Below, piece by piece: positions 23,608 to 34,598 of a stretch of DNA of 64,000 bases. The stretch covers positions 17,764,182 to 17,828,181 of the forward strand of contig NC_088711.1 of the NCBI RefSeq assembly GCF_963576615.1. The letters are read 5' to 3'. The translations under genes and the position numbers were made by a program. Source of the stretch: Watersipora subatra (lineage: Eukaryota; Bryozoa; Gymnolaemata; Cheilostomatida; Watersiporidae). A model generated the notes under the pieces. That model was not told where the DNA came from. It worked only from the letters and a program-made list of their open reading frames with translations, and searched no databases. Positions within the stretch are counted from its first letter, which is position 1. Every line of letters begins with the position of its first letter.

Positions 23608-23848
23608 TGACACTTTTTGGCATAATTAATAACTTTTGTTAATATGTTATGCCGAGAATGTACCATATATCTGATCAGAAATCGCAATTTACATGGTGTT
23701 CCATGGAAAAGGAATGGCAAACCGTAAATGAAGAGTGCAAATGTGGTTTGGTGTCTGTGAACGTTTTTGAATTCTTTATAAGTATGATATGTTCACTCAT
23801 CTTGATATACAACGCTTTTTATATAGCAATTTAACAATGTGTTGCAGG

Positions 23849-23920
23849 GGTCGTGTGGTGTAGTATTTATCACATCTGCTTAACACGCAAAAGGCCATGG
23901 GTTTGAAACCCATCATGATC
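23849..23920 (+). tRNA. tRNA-Val(AAC), degenerate
   Basis: Loop TTAACAC, but the anticodon stem has a C-A mismatch, the D loop reads AGTATTT and the T loop TTTGAAA. Confidence 0.45.
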
Positions 23921-24160
23921 TAACACTTTTCTTGACATGACTGACAACTTTTGTTAAAATTGTAAGCCGAAAATGGATCATAAATAATAGGAAATTGCCA
24001 TTATATGGCTTTCCGCTGAATAGAAATGGCAAACCTTAAGTGAGAAGTGGAAATGTGGTTTGGTGTCTGTGAACTTTTTTGAACTCTTTATAAGTACGAT
24101 ATGTTCACTCATCTTGATATACAACGCTTTTTTTATAACAATTTAACAATGTGTTGGTGT

Positions 24161-24230
24161 GGATGTGTGGTGTGTTGGTTACTACATCTGTTAACATGTA
24201 AAAGGCCAAGGGCTCGAATCCTATCACGAC
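24161..24230 (+). pseudogene. tRNA-like pseudo unit
   Basis: GGATGTGTGGTGTGTTGG opens a 70-nt relative with an unpaired acceptor, a short anticodon arm and loop CTCGAAT. This decayed type recurs at a fixed place in the array. Confidence 0.6.
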
Positions 24231-24476
24231 TTTTATTTTAAACCGGAAAAACAAGATGTTGGGATAAAAATGTGTAACAATTGGTTCATTGAATCTGGTG
24301 ATGGAGAATACTTGCATCTTGTTTTCGAATTCAGAAATGAGGTATCATGACGGTAGACAAGGGAACTCGAGGGTCAACATTTATCACTTCAAATAAGTCG
24401 CTCAGCCAATAATAATTAATTACAGCGGAAGCCCAGTTCCAAAATTCACCAACGCTTTCGCATGGTCGACTAAGGT

Positions 24477-24548
24477 GCTCATGTGGTGTAGTGGTTATCA
24501 CATCTGCTTCACACGCAGAAGGTCATGGTTTCGATACCCATCATGACC
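24477..24548 (+). tRNA. tRNA-Val(CAC), degenerate
   Basis: Anticodon arm intact, but acceptor base 2 (C) and the end of the T stem are mismatched. Confidence 0.5.
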
Positions 24549-24756
24549 TCACTTTTGATGCGAAATGCTAACATCACGCTGAGCAAATGTTTGACACGAA
24601 TCACCAATGAGAGCGTAACATTTATTAAAAGCATAACGAGTAATCCTGACAACATAAGTAAACGAAAAGATAGTTTTGGCAGGTCGCATCTACATGAGAA
24701 TTGTTTAAAGAAACCCAAAAGGACATTTAATATGAAACAATACCAAGTTTAAAACC

Positions 24757-24813
24757 TGGTTATCACATCTGCTTCACACGCAGAAGGCCATGGGTTCGAA
24801 ACCCATCTTGACC
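24757..24813 (+). pseudogene. tRNA-Val(CAC), 5' truncated
   Basis: A deletion joins the upstream spacer to TGGTTATCAC inside the D arm; acceptor and A box are gone, the 3' half is intact. Confidence 0.8.
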
Positions 24814-25050
24814 TAACACTTTTTGGCATAATTAATAACTTTTGTTAATATGTTATGCCGAGAATGTACCATAAATAATAAGAAATTGCCTTTATATGGT
24901 TTTCCGCTGAATAGAAATGGCAAACCCTAAATGAGAAGTGCAAATGTGGTTTGGTGTCTGTGAACGTTTTTAAAATCTTTATAAGTACGATATGTTCATT
25001 CATCTTGATATACAACGCTTTTTTATAGCAATTTAACAATGTGTTGGTGT

Positions 25051-25122
25051 GGTCGTGTGGTGTAGTGGTTATCACATCTGTTTAACACGCAGAAGGCCAT
25101 GGGTTCGAAAACCATCATGACC
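25051..25122 (+). tRNA. tRNA-Val(AAC), T-stem mismatch
   Basis: Base 61 is A in place of C, breaking the last T-stem pair and the B box (GGTTCGAAAAC); anticodon stem closes with U-G. Confidence 0.55.
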
Positions 25123-25363
25123 TAACACTTTCTTGGCATGCCTAATAACTTTTATTAATATAATATGCCGAGAATGTAACATATATCTGATCAGAAATCG
25201 CAAATTACATAGTTTTCCGCTGAATAGAAATGGCAAACCCTAAGTGAGAAGTGCAAATGTGGTTTGGTTTCTGTGAACTTTTTTGAATTCTTTATAAGTA
25301 TGATATGTTCACTCATCTCGATATACAACGCTTTTTTATAACAATTTAACAATGTGTTGGTGT

Positions 25364-25433
25364 GGATGTGTGGTGTGTTGGTTACTACATCTGTTAACGT
25401 CTAAAAGGCCAAGGGCTCGAATCCTATCACGAC
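25364..25433 (+). pseudogene. tRNA-like pseudo unit
   Basis: Same decayed type as 24161-24230. Confidence 0.6.
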
Positions 25434-25679
25434 TTTTATTTTAAACCGGAAAAACCAGATACTGGGATAAAAATGTGTAACAATTGGTTCATTGAATCTG
25501 GTGATGGAGAATACTTGCATCTTGTTTTCGATTTCAGAAATGAGGTATCATGACGGTAGACAGGGGAACTCGAGGGTCAACATTTATCATTTTTAATACG
25601 TCGCTCAGCCAATAATAATTAATTACAGCGGATGTCCAGTACCAGATTTCACCAATGCTTTCGCATGGTCGACTAGGGT

Positions 25680-25751
25680 GGTCATGTGGTGTAGTGGTTA
25701 TCACATCTGCTTCACACGCAGAAGGTCATGGGTTCGATACCCATCATGACC
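25680..25751 (+). tRNA. tRNA-Val(CAC)
   Basis: Acceptor GGTCATG/CATGACC pairs fully, loop TTCACAC, T loop TTCGATA, TTTT four bases downstream. Its downstream spacer is an empty version of the Ty3 insertion site. Confidence 0.85.
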
Positions 25752-25982
25752 TCACTTTTGATGCGAAATCCCAACATCACGCCGAGCAAATGTTTGACAC
25801 GAATCACCAATGAGAGCGTAACGTTTAATAAAAGCATAACGAGTAATCCTGGCAACATAAGTAAACGAAACGATAGTTTTGGCAGGTCGCATCTACATGA
25901 GAATTGTTTTAAGGAACCCAAAAGGATATTTAATATGAAACAATACCATGTTTTAAACCTTGACCCTCACCCAAAATGTAGA

Positions 25983-26054
25983 GGTCGTGTGGTGTAGTGG
26001 TTATCACATCTGCTTTACACGCAGAAGGCCATGGGTTCGAAACCCATCATGACC
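25983..26054 (+). tRNA. tRNA-Val(TAC)
   Basis: Cloverleaf complete, loop TTTACAC, TTTTT downstream. First gene of unit 1. Confidence 0.85.
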
Positions 26055-26295
26055 TAACACTTTTTGGCATAATTAATAACTTTTGTGAATAAGTTATGCC
26101 GAGAATGTACCATAAATCTGATCAGAAATCGCAATTTACATGGTGTTCCGTGGATTAGGAATGGCAAACCGTAAATGAAGAGTGCAAATGTGGTTTGGTG
26201 TCTGTGAACTTTTTTGAATTTTTTATAAGTACGATATGTTCACTATTCTTTATATACAACGCTTTTTATATAACAATTTAACAATGTGTTGCCGT

Positions 26296-26367
26296 GGTCG
26301 TGTGGTGTAGTGGTTATCACATCTGCTTAATACGCAGAAGGTCATGGGTTCGAAACCCATCATGACC
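26296..26367 (+). tRNA. Valine-type tRNA with isoleucine anticodon (AAT)
   Basis: Loop TTAATAC in an otherwise intact cloverleaf; variable region AGGTC. Confidence 0.8.
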
Positions 26368-26608
26368 TAACACTTTTTGGCATAATTAATAACTTTTGTG
26401 AATAAGTTATGCCGAGAATGTACCATATATTTGATCAGAAATCGCAATTTACATGGTTTTCCGTGGATTAGGAATGGCAAACCATAAATGAAGAGTGCAA
26501 ATGTGGTTTGGTGTCTGTGAACTTTTTTGAATTTTTTATAAGTACGATATGTTCACTATTCTTTATATACAACGCTTTTTATATAACAATTTAACAATGT
26601 GTTGCCGT

Positions 26609-26680
26609 GGTCGTGTGGTGTAGTGGTTATCACATCTGCTTAACACGCAGAAGGCCATGGGTTCGAAACCCATCATGACC
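26609..26680 (+). tRNA. tRNA-Val(AAC)
   Basis: Loop TTAACAC, all stems paired, TTTT downstream. Confidence 0.85.
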
Positions 26681-26919
26681 TAACACTTTTCTTGACATAA
26701 CTGATATCTTTTGTTAAAATTGTATGCTGAGAATGTATCATAAATAATAAGAAATTGCCTTTATATGGTTTTCCGCTGAATAGAAATGGCAAACCCTAAA
26801 TGAGAAGTGCAAATGTGGTTTGGTGTCTGTGAACGTTTTTAAAATCTTTATAAGTACGATATGTTCATTCATCTTGATATACAACGCTTTTTTATAGCAA
26901 CTTAACAATATGTTGGTGT

Positions 26920-26990
26920 GGTCGTGTGGTGTAGTGGTTATCACATCTGTTTAACACGCAGAAGGCATGGGTTCGAAAACCATCATGACC
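26920..26990 (+). tRNA. tRNA-Val(AAC), 71 nt variant
   Basis: One base shorter in the variable region and with the A61 T-stem mismatch; probably weak or inactive. Confidence 0.5.
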
Positions 26991-27231
26991 TAACACTTTC
27001 TTGGCATGCCTAATAACTTTTATTAATATAATATGCCGAGAATGTAACATATATCTGATCAGAAATCGCAAATTACATGGTTTTCCGCTGAATAAAAATG
27101 GCAAACCCTAAGTGAGAAGTGCAAATGTGGTTTGGTTTCTGTGAACTTTTTTGAATTCTTTATAAGTATGATATGTTCACTCATCTCGATATACAACGCT
27201 TTTTTATAACAATTTAACAATGTGTTGGTGT

Positions 27232-27301
27232 GGATGTGTGGTGTGTTGGTTACTACATCTGTTAATGTCTAACAGGCCAAGGGCTCGAATCCTATCACGA
27301 C
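27232..27301 (+). pseudogene. tRNA-like pseudo unit
   Basis: Pseudo type, with GTTAATGTCTAACAGG in the anticodon region. Confidence 0.6.
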
Positions 27302-27547
27302 TTTTATTTTAAACCGGAAAAACCAGATACTGGGATAAAAATGTGTAACAAATGGTTCATTGAATCTGGTGATGGAGAATACTTGCATCTTGTTTTTGAT
27401 TTCAGAAATGAGGTATCATGACGGTAGACAGGGGAACTCGAGGGTCAACATTTATCATTTTTAATACGTCGCTCAGCCAATAATAATTAATTACAGCGGA
27501 TGTCCAGTACCAGATTTCACCAATGCTTTCGCATGGTCGACTAGGGT

Positions 27548-27619
27548 GGTCATGTGGTGTAGTGGTTATCACATCTGCTTCACACGCAGAAGGTCATGGG
27601 TTCGATACCCATCATGACC
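27548..27619 (+). tRNA. tRNA-Val(CAC)
   Basis: Fully paired; same as 25680-25751. Followed by another empty Ty3 site. Confidence 0.85.
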
Positions 27620-27850
27620 TCACTTTTGATGCGAAATCCCAACATCACGCCGAGCAAATGTTTGACACGAATCACCAATGAGAGCGTAACGTTTAATAAA
27701 AGCATAACGAGTAATCCTGGCAACATAAGTAAACGAAACGATAGTTTTGGCAGGTCGCATCTACATGAGAATTGTTTTAAGAAACCCAAAAGGACATTTA
27801 ATATGAAACAATACCATGTTTTAAACCTTGACCCTCACCCAAAATGTAGA

Positions 27851-27922
27851 GGTCGTGTGGTGTAGTGGTTATCACATCTGCTTTACACGCAGAAGGCCAT
27901 GGGTTCGAAACCCATCATGACC
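27851..27922 (+). tRNA. tRNA-Val(TAC)
   Basis: Complete cloverleaf, second TAC gene of unit 1. Confidence 0.85.
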
Positions 27923-28163
27923 TAACACTTTTTGGCATAATTAATAACTTTTGTGAATAAGTTATGCCGAGAATGTACCATAAATCTGATCAGAAATCGC
28001 AATTTACATGGTGTTCCGTGGATTAGGAATGGCAAACCGTAAATGAAGAGTGCAAATGTGGTTTGGTGTCTGTGAACTTTTTTGAATTTTTTATAAGTAC
28101 GATATGTTCACTATTCTTTATATACAACGCTTTTTATATAACAATGTAACAATGTGTTGCCGT

Positions 28164-28235
28164 GGTCGTGTGGTGTAGTGGTTATCACATCTGCTTAACA
28201 CGCAGAAGGCCATGGGTTCGAAACCCATCATGACC
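28164..28235 (+). tRNA. tRNA-Val(AAC)
   Basis: Complete cloverleaf with good A and B boxes. Confidence 0.85.
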
Positions 28236-28475
28236 TAACACTTTTCTTGACATAACTGATAACTTTTGTTAAAATTGTATGCTGAGAATGTATCATAAAT
28301 AATAAGAAATTGCCTTTATATGGTTTTCCGCTGAATAGAAATGGCAAACCCTAAATGAGAAGTGCAAATGTGGTTTGGTGTCTGTGAACTCTTGTGAATT
28401 TTTTATAAGTACGATATGTTCACTATTCTTTATATACGACGCTTTTTATATAACAATTTCACAATGTGTTGCCGT

Positions 28476-28547
28476 GGTCGTGTGGTGTAGTGGTTATCAC
28501 ATCTGCTTAACACGCAGAAGGCCATGGGTTCGAAAACCATCATGACC
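28476..28547 (+). tRNA. tRNA-Val(AAC), T-stem mismatch
   Basis: Carries A61 but a normal anticodon stem. Confidence 0.6.
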
Positions 28548-28789
28548 TAAAACTTTTTTGGCATGCCTAATAACTTTTATTAATATAGTATGCCGAGAAT
28601 GTAACATATATCTGATCGAAAATCGCAAATTACATGGTTTTTTTGCTGAATAGAAATGGCAAACCCTAAGTGAGAAGTGAAAATGTGGTTTGGTTTCTGT
28701 GAACTTTTTTGAATTCTTTATAAGTACGATATGTTCACTCATCTTGATATACAACGCTTTTTTATAGCAATTTAACAATGTGTTGGTGT

Positions 28790-28861
28790 GGTCGTGTGGT
28801 GTAGTGGTTATCACATCTGCTTAACACGCAGAAGGCCATGGGTTCGAAACCCATCATGACC
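28790..28861 (+). tRNA. tRNA-Val(AAC)
   Basis: Complete cloverleaf. Confidence 0.85.
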
Positions 28862-29100
28862 TAACACTTTTCTTGACATAACTGATAACTTTTGTTAAAA
28901 TTGTATGCTGAGAATGTATCATAAATAATAAGAAATTGCCTTTATATGGTTTTCCGCTGAATAGAAATGGCAAACCCTAAATGAGAAGTGCAAATGTGGT
29001 TTGGTGTCTGTGAACGTTTTTAAAATCTTTATAAGTACGATATGTTCATTCATCTTGATATACAACGCTTTTTTATAGCAATTTAACAATGTGTTGGTGT

Positions 29101-29172
29101 GGTCGTGTGGTGTAGTGGTTATCACATCTGTTTAACACGCAGAAGGCCATGGGTTCGAAAACCATCATGACC
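29101..29172 (+). tRNA. tRNA-Val(AAC), T-stem mismatch
   Basis: A61 and U31-G39, like the gene at 25051. Confidence 0.55.
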
Positions 29173-29413
29173 TAACACTTTCTTGGCATGCCTAATAACT
29201 TTTATTAATATAATATGCCGAGAATGTAACATATATCTGATCAGAAATCGCAAATTACATAGTTTTCCGCTGAATAGAAATGGCAAACCCTAAGTGAGAA
29301 GTGCAAATGTGGTTTGGTTTCTGTGAACTTTTTTGAATTCTTTATAAGTATGATATGTTCACTCATCTCGATATACAACGCTTTTTTATAACAATTTAAC
29401 AATGTGTTGGTGT

Positions 29414-29483
29414 GGATGTGTGGTGTGTTGGTTACTACATCTGTTAACGTCTAAAAGGCCAAGGGCTCGAATCCTATCACGAC
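29414..29483 (+). pseudogene. tRNA-like pseudo unit
   Basis: Second pseudo unit of unit 1. Confidence 0.6.
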
Positions 29484-29730
29484 TTTTATTTTAAACCGGA
29501 AAAACCAGATACTGGGATAAAAATGTGTAACAATTGGTTCATTGAATCTGGTGATGGAGAATACTTGCATCTTGTTTTCGATTTCAGAAATGAGGTATCA
29601 TGACGGTAGACAGGGGAACTCGAGGGTTTATCATTTATCATTTTTAATACGTCGCTCAGCCAATAATAATTAATTACAGCGGATGTCCAGTACCAGATTT
29701 CACCAATGCTTTCGCATGGTCGACTAGGGT

Positions 29731-29802
29731 GGTCATGTGGTGTAGTGGTTATCACATCTGCTTCACACGCAGAAGGTCATGGGTTCGATACCCATCATGA
29801 CC
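29731..29802 (+). tRNA. tRNA-Val(CAC) next to Ty3 copy 1
   Basis: Fully paired. Its 3' end is 49 bp before the first base of the 5' LTR. Confidence 0.85.
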
Positions 29803-29851
29803 TCACTTTTGATGCGAAATCCCAACATCATGCCGAGCAAATGTTTGACAC

Positions 29852-30027
29852 TGTTATATGTGTACTAAGTATGTGTGACCTTGAAGCAATGTTATGGGTG
29901 GTCTAGCTGATGTTATCTTTATGACTCATCAGTACCGATCAAGCAGCCTAGCTAAGCAGTCGTCTTGAATTATCCTTGTCAACATTCATACAATAAAACC
30001 ACCTTGAGGAAACTCCACATTATAATA
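29852..30027 (+). repeat. 5' LTR, copy 1
   Basis: 176 bp, TGTTAT to ATAATA, with an AATAAA polyadenylation signal at 29992-29997. Confidence 0.9.
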
Positions 30028-30038
30028 TGGTGTCAGGA
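30028..30038 (+). other. Primer-binding site, copy 1
   Basis: TGGTGTCAGGA sits directly after the LTR and complements TCCTGACACCA, the acceptor end expected for a tRNA-Leu starting GTCAGGA. Equivalent sites follow the other three 5' LTRs at 38645, 48200 and 57756. Confidence 0.75.
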
Positions 30039-30079
30039 CGTCTATAGTATATAGTGTGGATTATCGCTTCTGGATAGTA

Positions 30080-33000
30080 ATGGCAGAGGGTGGTTTGCGA
30101 GCTCCAGGTTGCTTTATATCTAATGCTGGCAACCCCAGTGAGACTAGCAGAAGCTGGCACGAATGGCTTGAACAATTTAACTTTTATATGCTAGCAACAG
30201 AGAAGTCAACAAAAGGGGGAGAAATCCAAGTAGCCATACTGTTAACCCTACTTGGACCACAGGGTCAGGAGATATTCCGAACTTTCAATCTTCCTGAAGA
30301 AGACCGCAAGGATATTGAAAAGGTTAAGGAGGCATTCACCCGGCACTTTACACCACAAGTGAAAATTATCTATGAACGGTACAAGTTTCATAACAGAACA
30401 CAGCTTCCAGGTGAATCATTCGACAATTTTTTAACTGCACTACGCGGACTCTTGTCTACTTGCAATATACATGCTGATGAACAAAATAGTGCTCTGATAG
30501 ACAGAATTGTATGTGGCATTAACTCACCAGAAGTCAGAGAGGACATATTCAATTTAGATGGCAATCCGGATTTGAACAAAATTATACAGCTGTGTCGTCG
30601 GGCGGAAGCCACCAAACATTATCTTACAGATATGAAAATCGACAAAGAGAATGCTAATATTAATACAGTACAACAACCGAACCATCTAGCTCACAAGAAT
30701 AAGAACGGCGCCAGAGTAAATAACTGTAAATACTGTAAGTCGAGTCACCCTAAAGGAGCATGCCCTGCATACGGCAAAGAGTGCCGAAATTGCCACAAGA
30801 TGAATCATTTCAGCATAGCTTGTATGGCACCACAGCGTAAGTCTGCTGCCAAAGCTGCATATGAGCTAGTAGAGACCAGTGGACAACAGAATGACATAAC
30901 TTTTACTGTGAACAACGACAAGAGCCGAAGAGAATGGTGCATCACCACAAGGTGCAATGAAAAGCCGCTACATCTCAAAGTTGACACTGGAGCTTCATGC
31001 AATGTCATGCCTAAAGGGATATTTGACTCTTTATCGGTGCATACACCTCTACAAAAGTATGGCAAGTCATTAGTTTCATTTAGCAACCATGAACTAGATG
31101 TACTAGGTAAAGTAACATTGTTGGTGGATGTTAGCGCTCGTTTTGTACCACTAGATTTTGTAATAGTGTCATCAAGTGCAGGTCAGAAGACCTTGTTAGG
31201 ATTACCAAGTGCAATGGAATTGGGTTTGGTCAATGTCTCAAATACAGTCAGCGATGACCTTGCTAAAGCTTACCCAGATGTGTTCAGTGGTTTGGGGTGC
31301 CTCCCATGCAAACATGCTCTGCAACTGAAAGAAAATGCTAAACCAGTAATTCAAAGTGCCAGAAGGGTTCCCTTTAGATTGCGCAATAAGTTGAAGGACA
31401 CTCTTCAAAAAATGGAATCTCAGGGCACTATAGCCAAAGTGAAACAGGCCACAGATTGGGTTCATCCTATTGTAAATGTATTAAAACCAAATGGCTCACT
31501 TAGAATTTGTCTAGATCCTACTCAGTTGAATAAATGTTTACGGCGTGAACATTTTGCACTACCCACGGCATCAGAAATATTTGCTAAACTATCTAAATCG
31601 CGGGTATTCACAACGTTAGACGCTACATCTGGCTTCTTACAGTTGGAGCTAGACGAAGATAGTAGCCTACTCACCACATTTGCCACTCCCTTCGGTAGAT
31701 ACAGGTTTTTAAGGTTGCCATATGGTATTTCTTCAAGCCCAGAGATATTTTGTCTCACAGTTTCTGAACTATTTGAGGATATAAAAGGCGTTGAGTGCTA
31801 TGTCGATGACCTCTTGATTCATGCACCCACAATGGCTGAACATGACGCAATCCTCAAATCAGTGCTAGAGAGGTGCCGAGAAAAGAACCTCCGGTTAAAT
31901 GAGTCAAAGTGTACATTCAGACAAAAGCACATCAAATATCTAGGTCACATAATTGGGGACGGGGTCATCAAGCCTGATCCAGCTAAGATCAAAGCAGTCA
32001 TTGACATGCCTCAACCACAAAATGTGGAAGATGTTCGTAGATTGCTTGGAATGGCAACTTATCTCTCAAAGTTTTGCCCTAATTTGTCAGACATAACCAC
32101 CCCGCTGAGAGAACTAACAAAAAAAATGCGACTTGGTCGTGGTCAGGCACACATGATGAGTCCTTGGCACAACTGAAGGCTGTGGTGACATCCACTCCAG
32201 CATTGCGAATGTTTGATCCAGACCTGCCTATTGTATTATCTGTGGACTCCAGTCAGTTTGGCATGGGTGCAGTGATAATGCATAACGGGCAGCCAATTGA
32301 GTTTGCTAGCTGCACACTGACAGACACTCAAAAAAAGTATGCTCAAATCGAAAAAGAATATCTAGCAGTTCAGTTTGGCTTACGAAGATTCCATCAATAT
32401 ATATATGGTCAACATGTAGTGGTAGAAACGGATCATCTTCCACTCATAGGAATCATGAATAAGGGTCTTAATGATATCAGTCCCAGGCTATTGAGAATGA
32501 GACTACGCAATCAATTATATGATTACACACTTGTGCATAAACCAGGTAAAGCTCTAGTTCTTGCAGACACACTATCGCGTGCCTTTTTGGCAGATTTATG
32601 TGAAGATGCAGAAGCTCTAAGCTCACTAGATACAGAACAAATCCATTCAGTCACTAGCGGTGTCCTTAGAAACCCAACCTTCAAAGACCGGCTCCTTAGC
32701 ACAGTGCAATCAGACAGCACTCTACAAATCCTTAGCAGCTACATACGAAATGGCTGGCCAGCTAAGAGGAGAATGTGCATTGAACCACTGAAACCATTTT
32801 GGGCAGCGAGATATGATTTGACGACACACGATGGTCTGATACTTAAAAACAGTCAAATAGTTATCCCAGTGTCTATGCGCAAGCAGGTAATAGATATCAT
32901 TCACATAGGACATTTAGGGGTTAGTAAGTGCATAGAGAAAGCCAAAAATTCCGTGTACTGGCCAGGTTATCAGGGGCAGATACAGGATGTGGTGTTGAGT

Positions 33001-34068
33001 TGTGCAACATGCCAGGAGAATGTGAGGGCAAATGCACAATGTGCTTACGAACCATATGACATACCGCAGTATCCAATGCAATCAGTAAGCATAGATGTTT
33101 TTCACTTAGCTGGCAAGGAGTATCTAGTCACGGTAGACAGATATTCCAAATGGCCTACCTGCTGTGAGCTGAAGAATGCAAACTCAAGTAGCATTGTCGA
33201 GATACTGCGTAGGCAGTTCCTTGACTTTGGTAGACCTGAGATCCTAGTTTCTGATAATGCTTCGTATTTTACATCATTTGAATTTGAACAGTTTCTAAAA
33301 GAACTTGAGATACAGCACATCACATCTAGCCCGTACTATTCTCGTTCTAACGGCCTTGCTGAAAGGATGAATCAAACTATCAAAAGCAGCCTGAAAAAGG
33401 CCCATGAGTCAAATCAAACATTGTTTGATGTCTTAGCCTCCCTTCGATCTACACCACTGGGGGGTAAATTACCATCACCTTCAGTTCTATTACAGTCAAG
33501 AAATCTAAGAAACAATCTTCAGTTCATGCCTCAACAGCTCAAACTTCAAAAAGTAGACATTAACCTGATTGAGAAAGCTTTCAGAGAGCGCCAGTCGCAA
33601 GATATGTTCAACACAAGCCCAGCTAGGCGACCTATTGAGATGTGTGTGGGCATGAGAGTTTGGTGCCAACTAGGCCATCGGCGTTGGGTAGATGGTGTGA
33701 TCATCCGGAGAGCAGAGACACCCAGGAGTTTTTATGTGAATATCGGCAAGGGTAGAGTTTTTAGAAGGAACATAAAATTCTTGAGGCCATACAAGGAAGC
33801 CCCAACAACCCTGCAATCTTTGCAATTAGAGAATATAACCATGCGTAATTTTATGGCAGTGGAACATAGACCGGCACAAGGTGTAGACCACAATGACACA
33901 AGGTCAGAGGCCACACAGCCTTTAACCTCATCAGATACCTCACAGTCTTCACACACCACCCACCAGCCTAGTAGTAATTATCAGTCACTTCCATCTGCGC
34001 AAACGCACACAACTAGGTCAGGGCGCATATCCAAACCACCAGTGAGGTACCCCCAGCCAGAAAACTAA
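30080..34068 (+). pseudogene. gag-pol coding region, copy 1 (broken)
   Basis: Coding region of the broken element, from the first ATG of gag to the end of integrase and its tail. All family domains are recognisable; about one break. Confidence 0.85.
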
Positions 34069-34235
34069 TTTTAAAAATTGAGCATGTAACATTAACCTCG
34101 CTTAGTAAGCTACATCCACCGACATACATTTTAGTTAACTCAGCTCCAAACTCTATTATAAACATTTTCTATTTTTATGCTTTTGTATTCACTGACATTT
34201 TAAGTTTTGTTTTACTGTCCTCCCAAAAAGGAGCG

Positions 34236-34411
34236 TGTTATATGTGTACTAAGTATGTGTGACCTTGAAGCAATGTTATGGGTGGTCTAGCTGATGTTAT
34301 CTTTATGACTCATCAGTACCGATCAAGCAGCCTAGCTAAGCAATCGTCTTGAATTATCCTTGTCAACATTCATACAATAAAACCACCTTGAGGAAACTCC
34401 ACATTATAATA
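34236..34411 (+). repeat. 3' LTR, copy 1
   Basis: Matches the 5' LTR at 175 of 176 positions by eye. Confidence 0.9.
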
Positions 34412-34598
34412 GACACGAATCACCAATGAGAGCGTAACGTTTAATAAAAGCATAACGAGTAATCCTGGCAACATAAGTAAACGAAACGATAGTTTTGGCA
34501 GGTCGCATCTACATGAGAATTGTTTTAAGGAACCCAAAAGGATATTTAATATGAAACAATACCATGTTTTAAACCTTGACCCTCACCCAAAATGTAGA

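Larger units (their letters stand above)
25796..34411 (+). repeat. Higher-order unit 1 (8616 bp)
   Basis: Thirteen tRNA-like genes in the order TAC, AAT, AAC, short AAC, pseudo, CAC, TAC, four AAC, pseudo, CAC, then Ty3/gypsy copy 1. Confidence 0.85.
29852..34411 (+). mobile_element. Ty3/gypsy LTR retrotransposon, copy 1 (broken)
   Basis: 4560 bp. LTRs of 176 bp lie at 29852-30027 and 34236-34411; a 5-bp target duplication GACAC flanks it at 29847-29851 and 34412-34416. The primer-binding site at 30028-30038 fits the 3' end of tRNA-Leu. A purine run precedes the 3' LTR. Gag, protease, reverse transcriptase, RNase H and integrase parts are all present in that order. It appears broken about once. 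One LTR-LTR difference in 176 bp points to a young insertion. The order RT-RNaseH-IN places it in Ty3/gypsy; two zinc knuckles and the tRNA-Leu primer suggest the Mag/SURL side of the family. Confidence 0.9.

Noticed and set aside
25728-25997. Repeated 69-105 residue frames throughout the tRNA array, on both strands
   Set aside because: They read through tRNA genes and spacers, recur only because the DNA is repeated, and have no protein-like composition.
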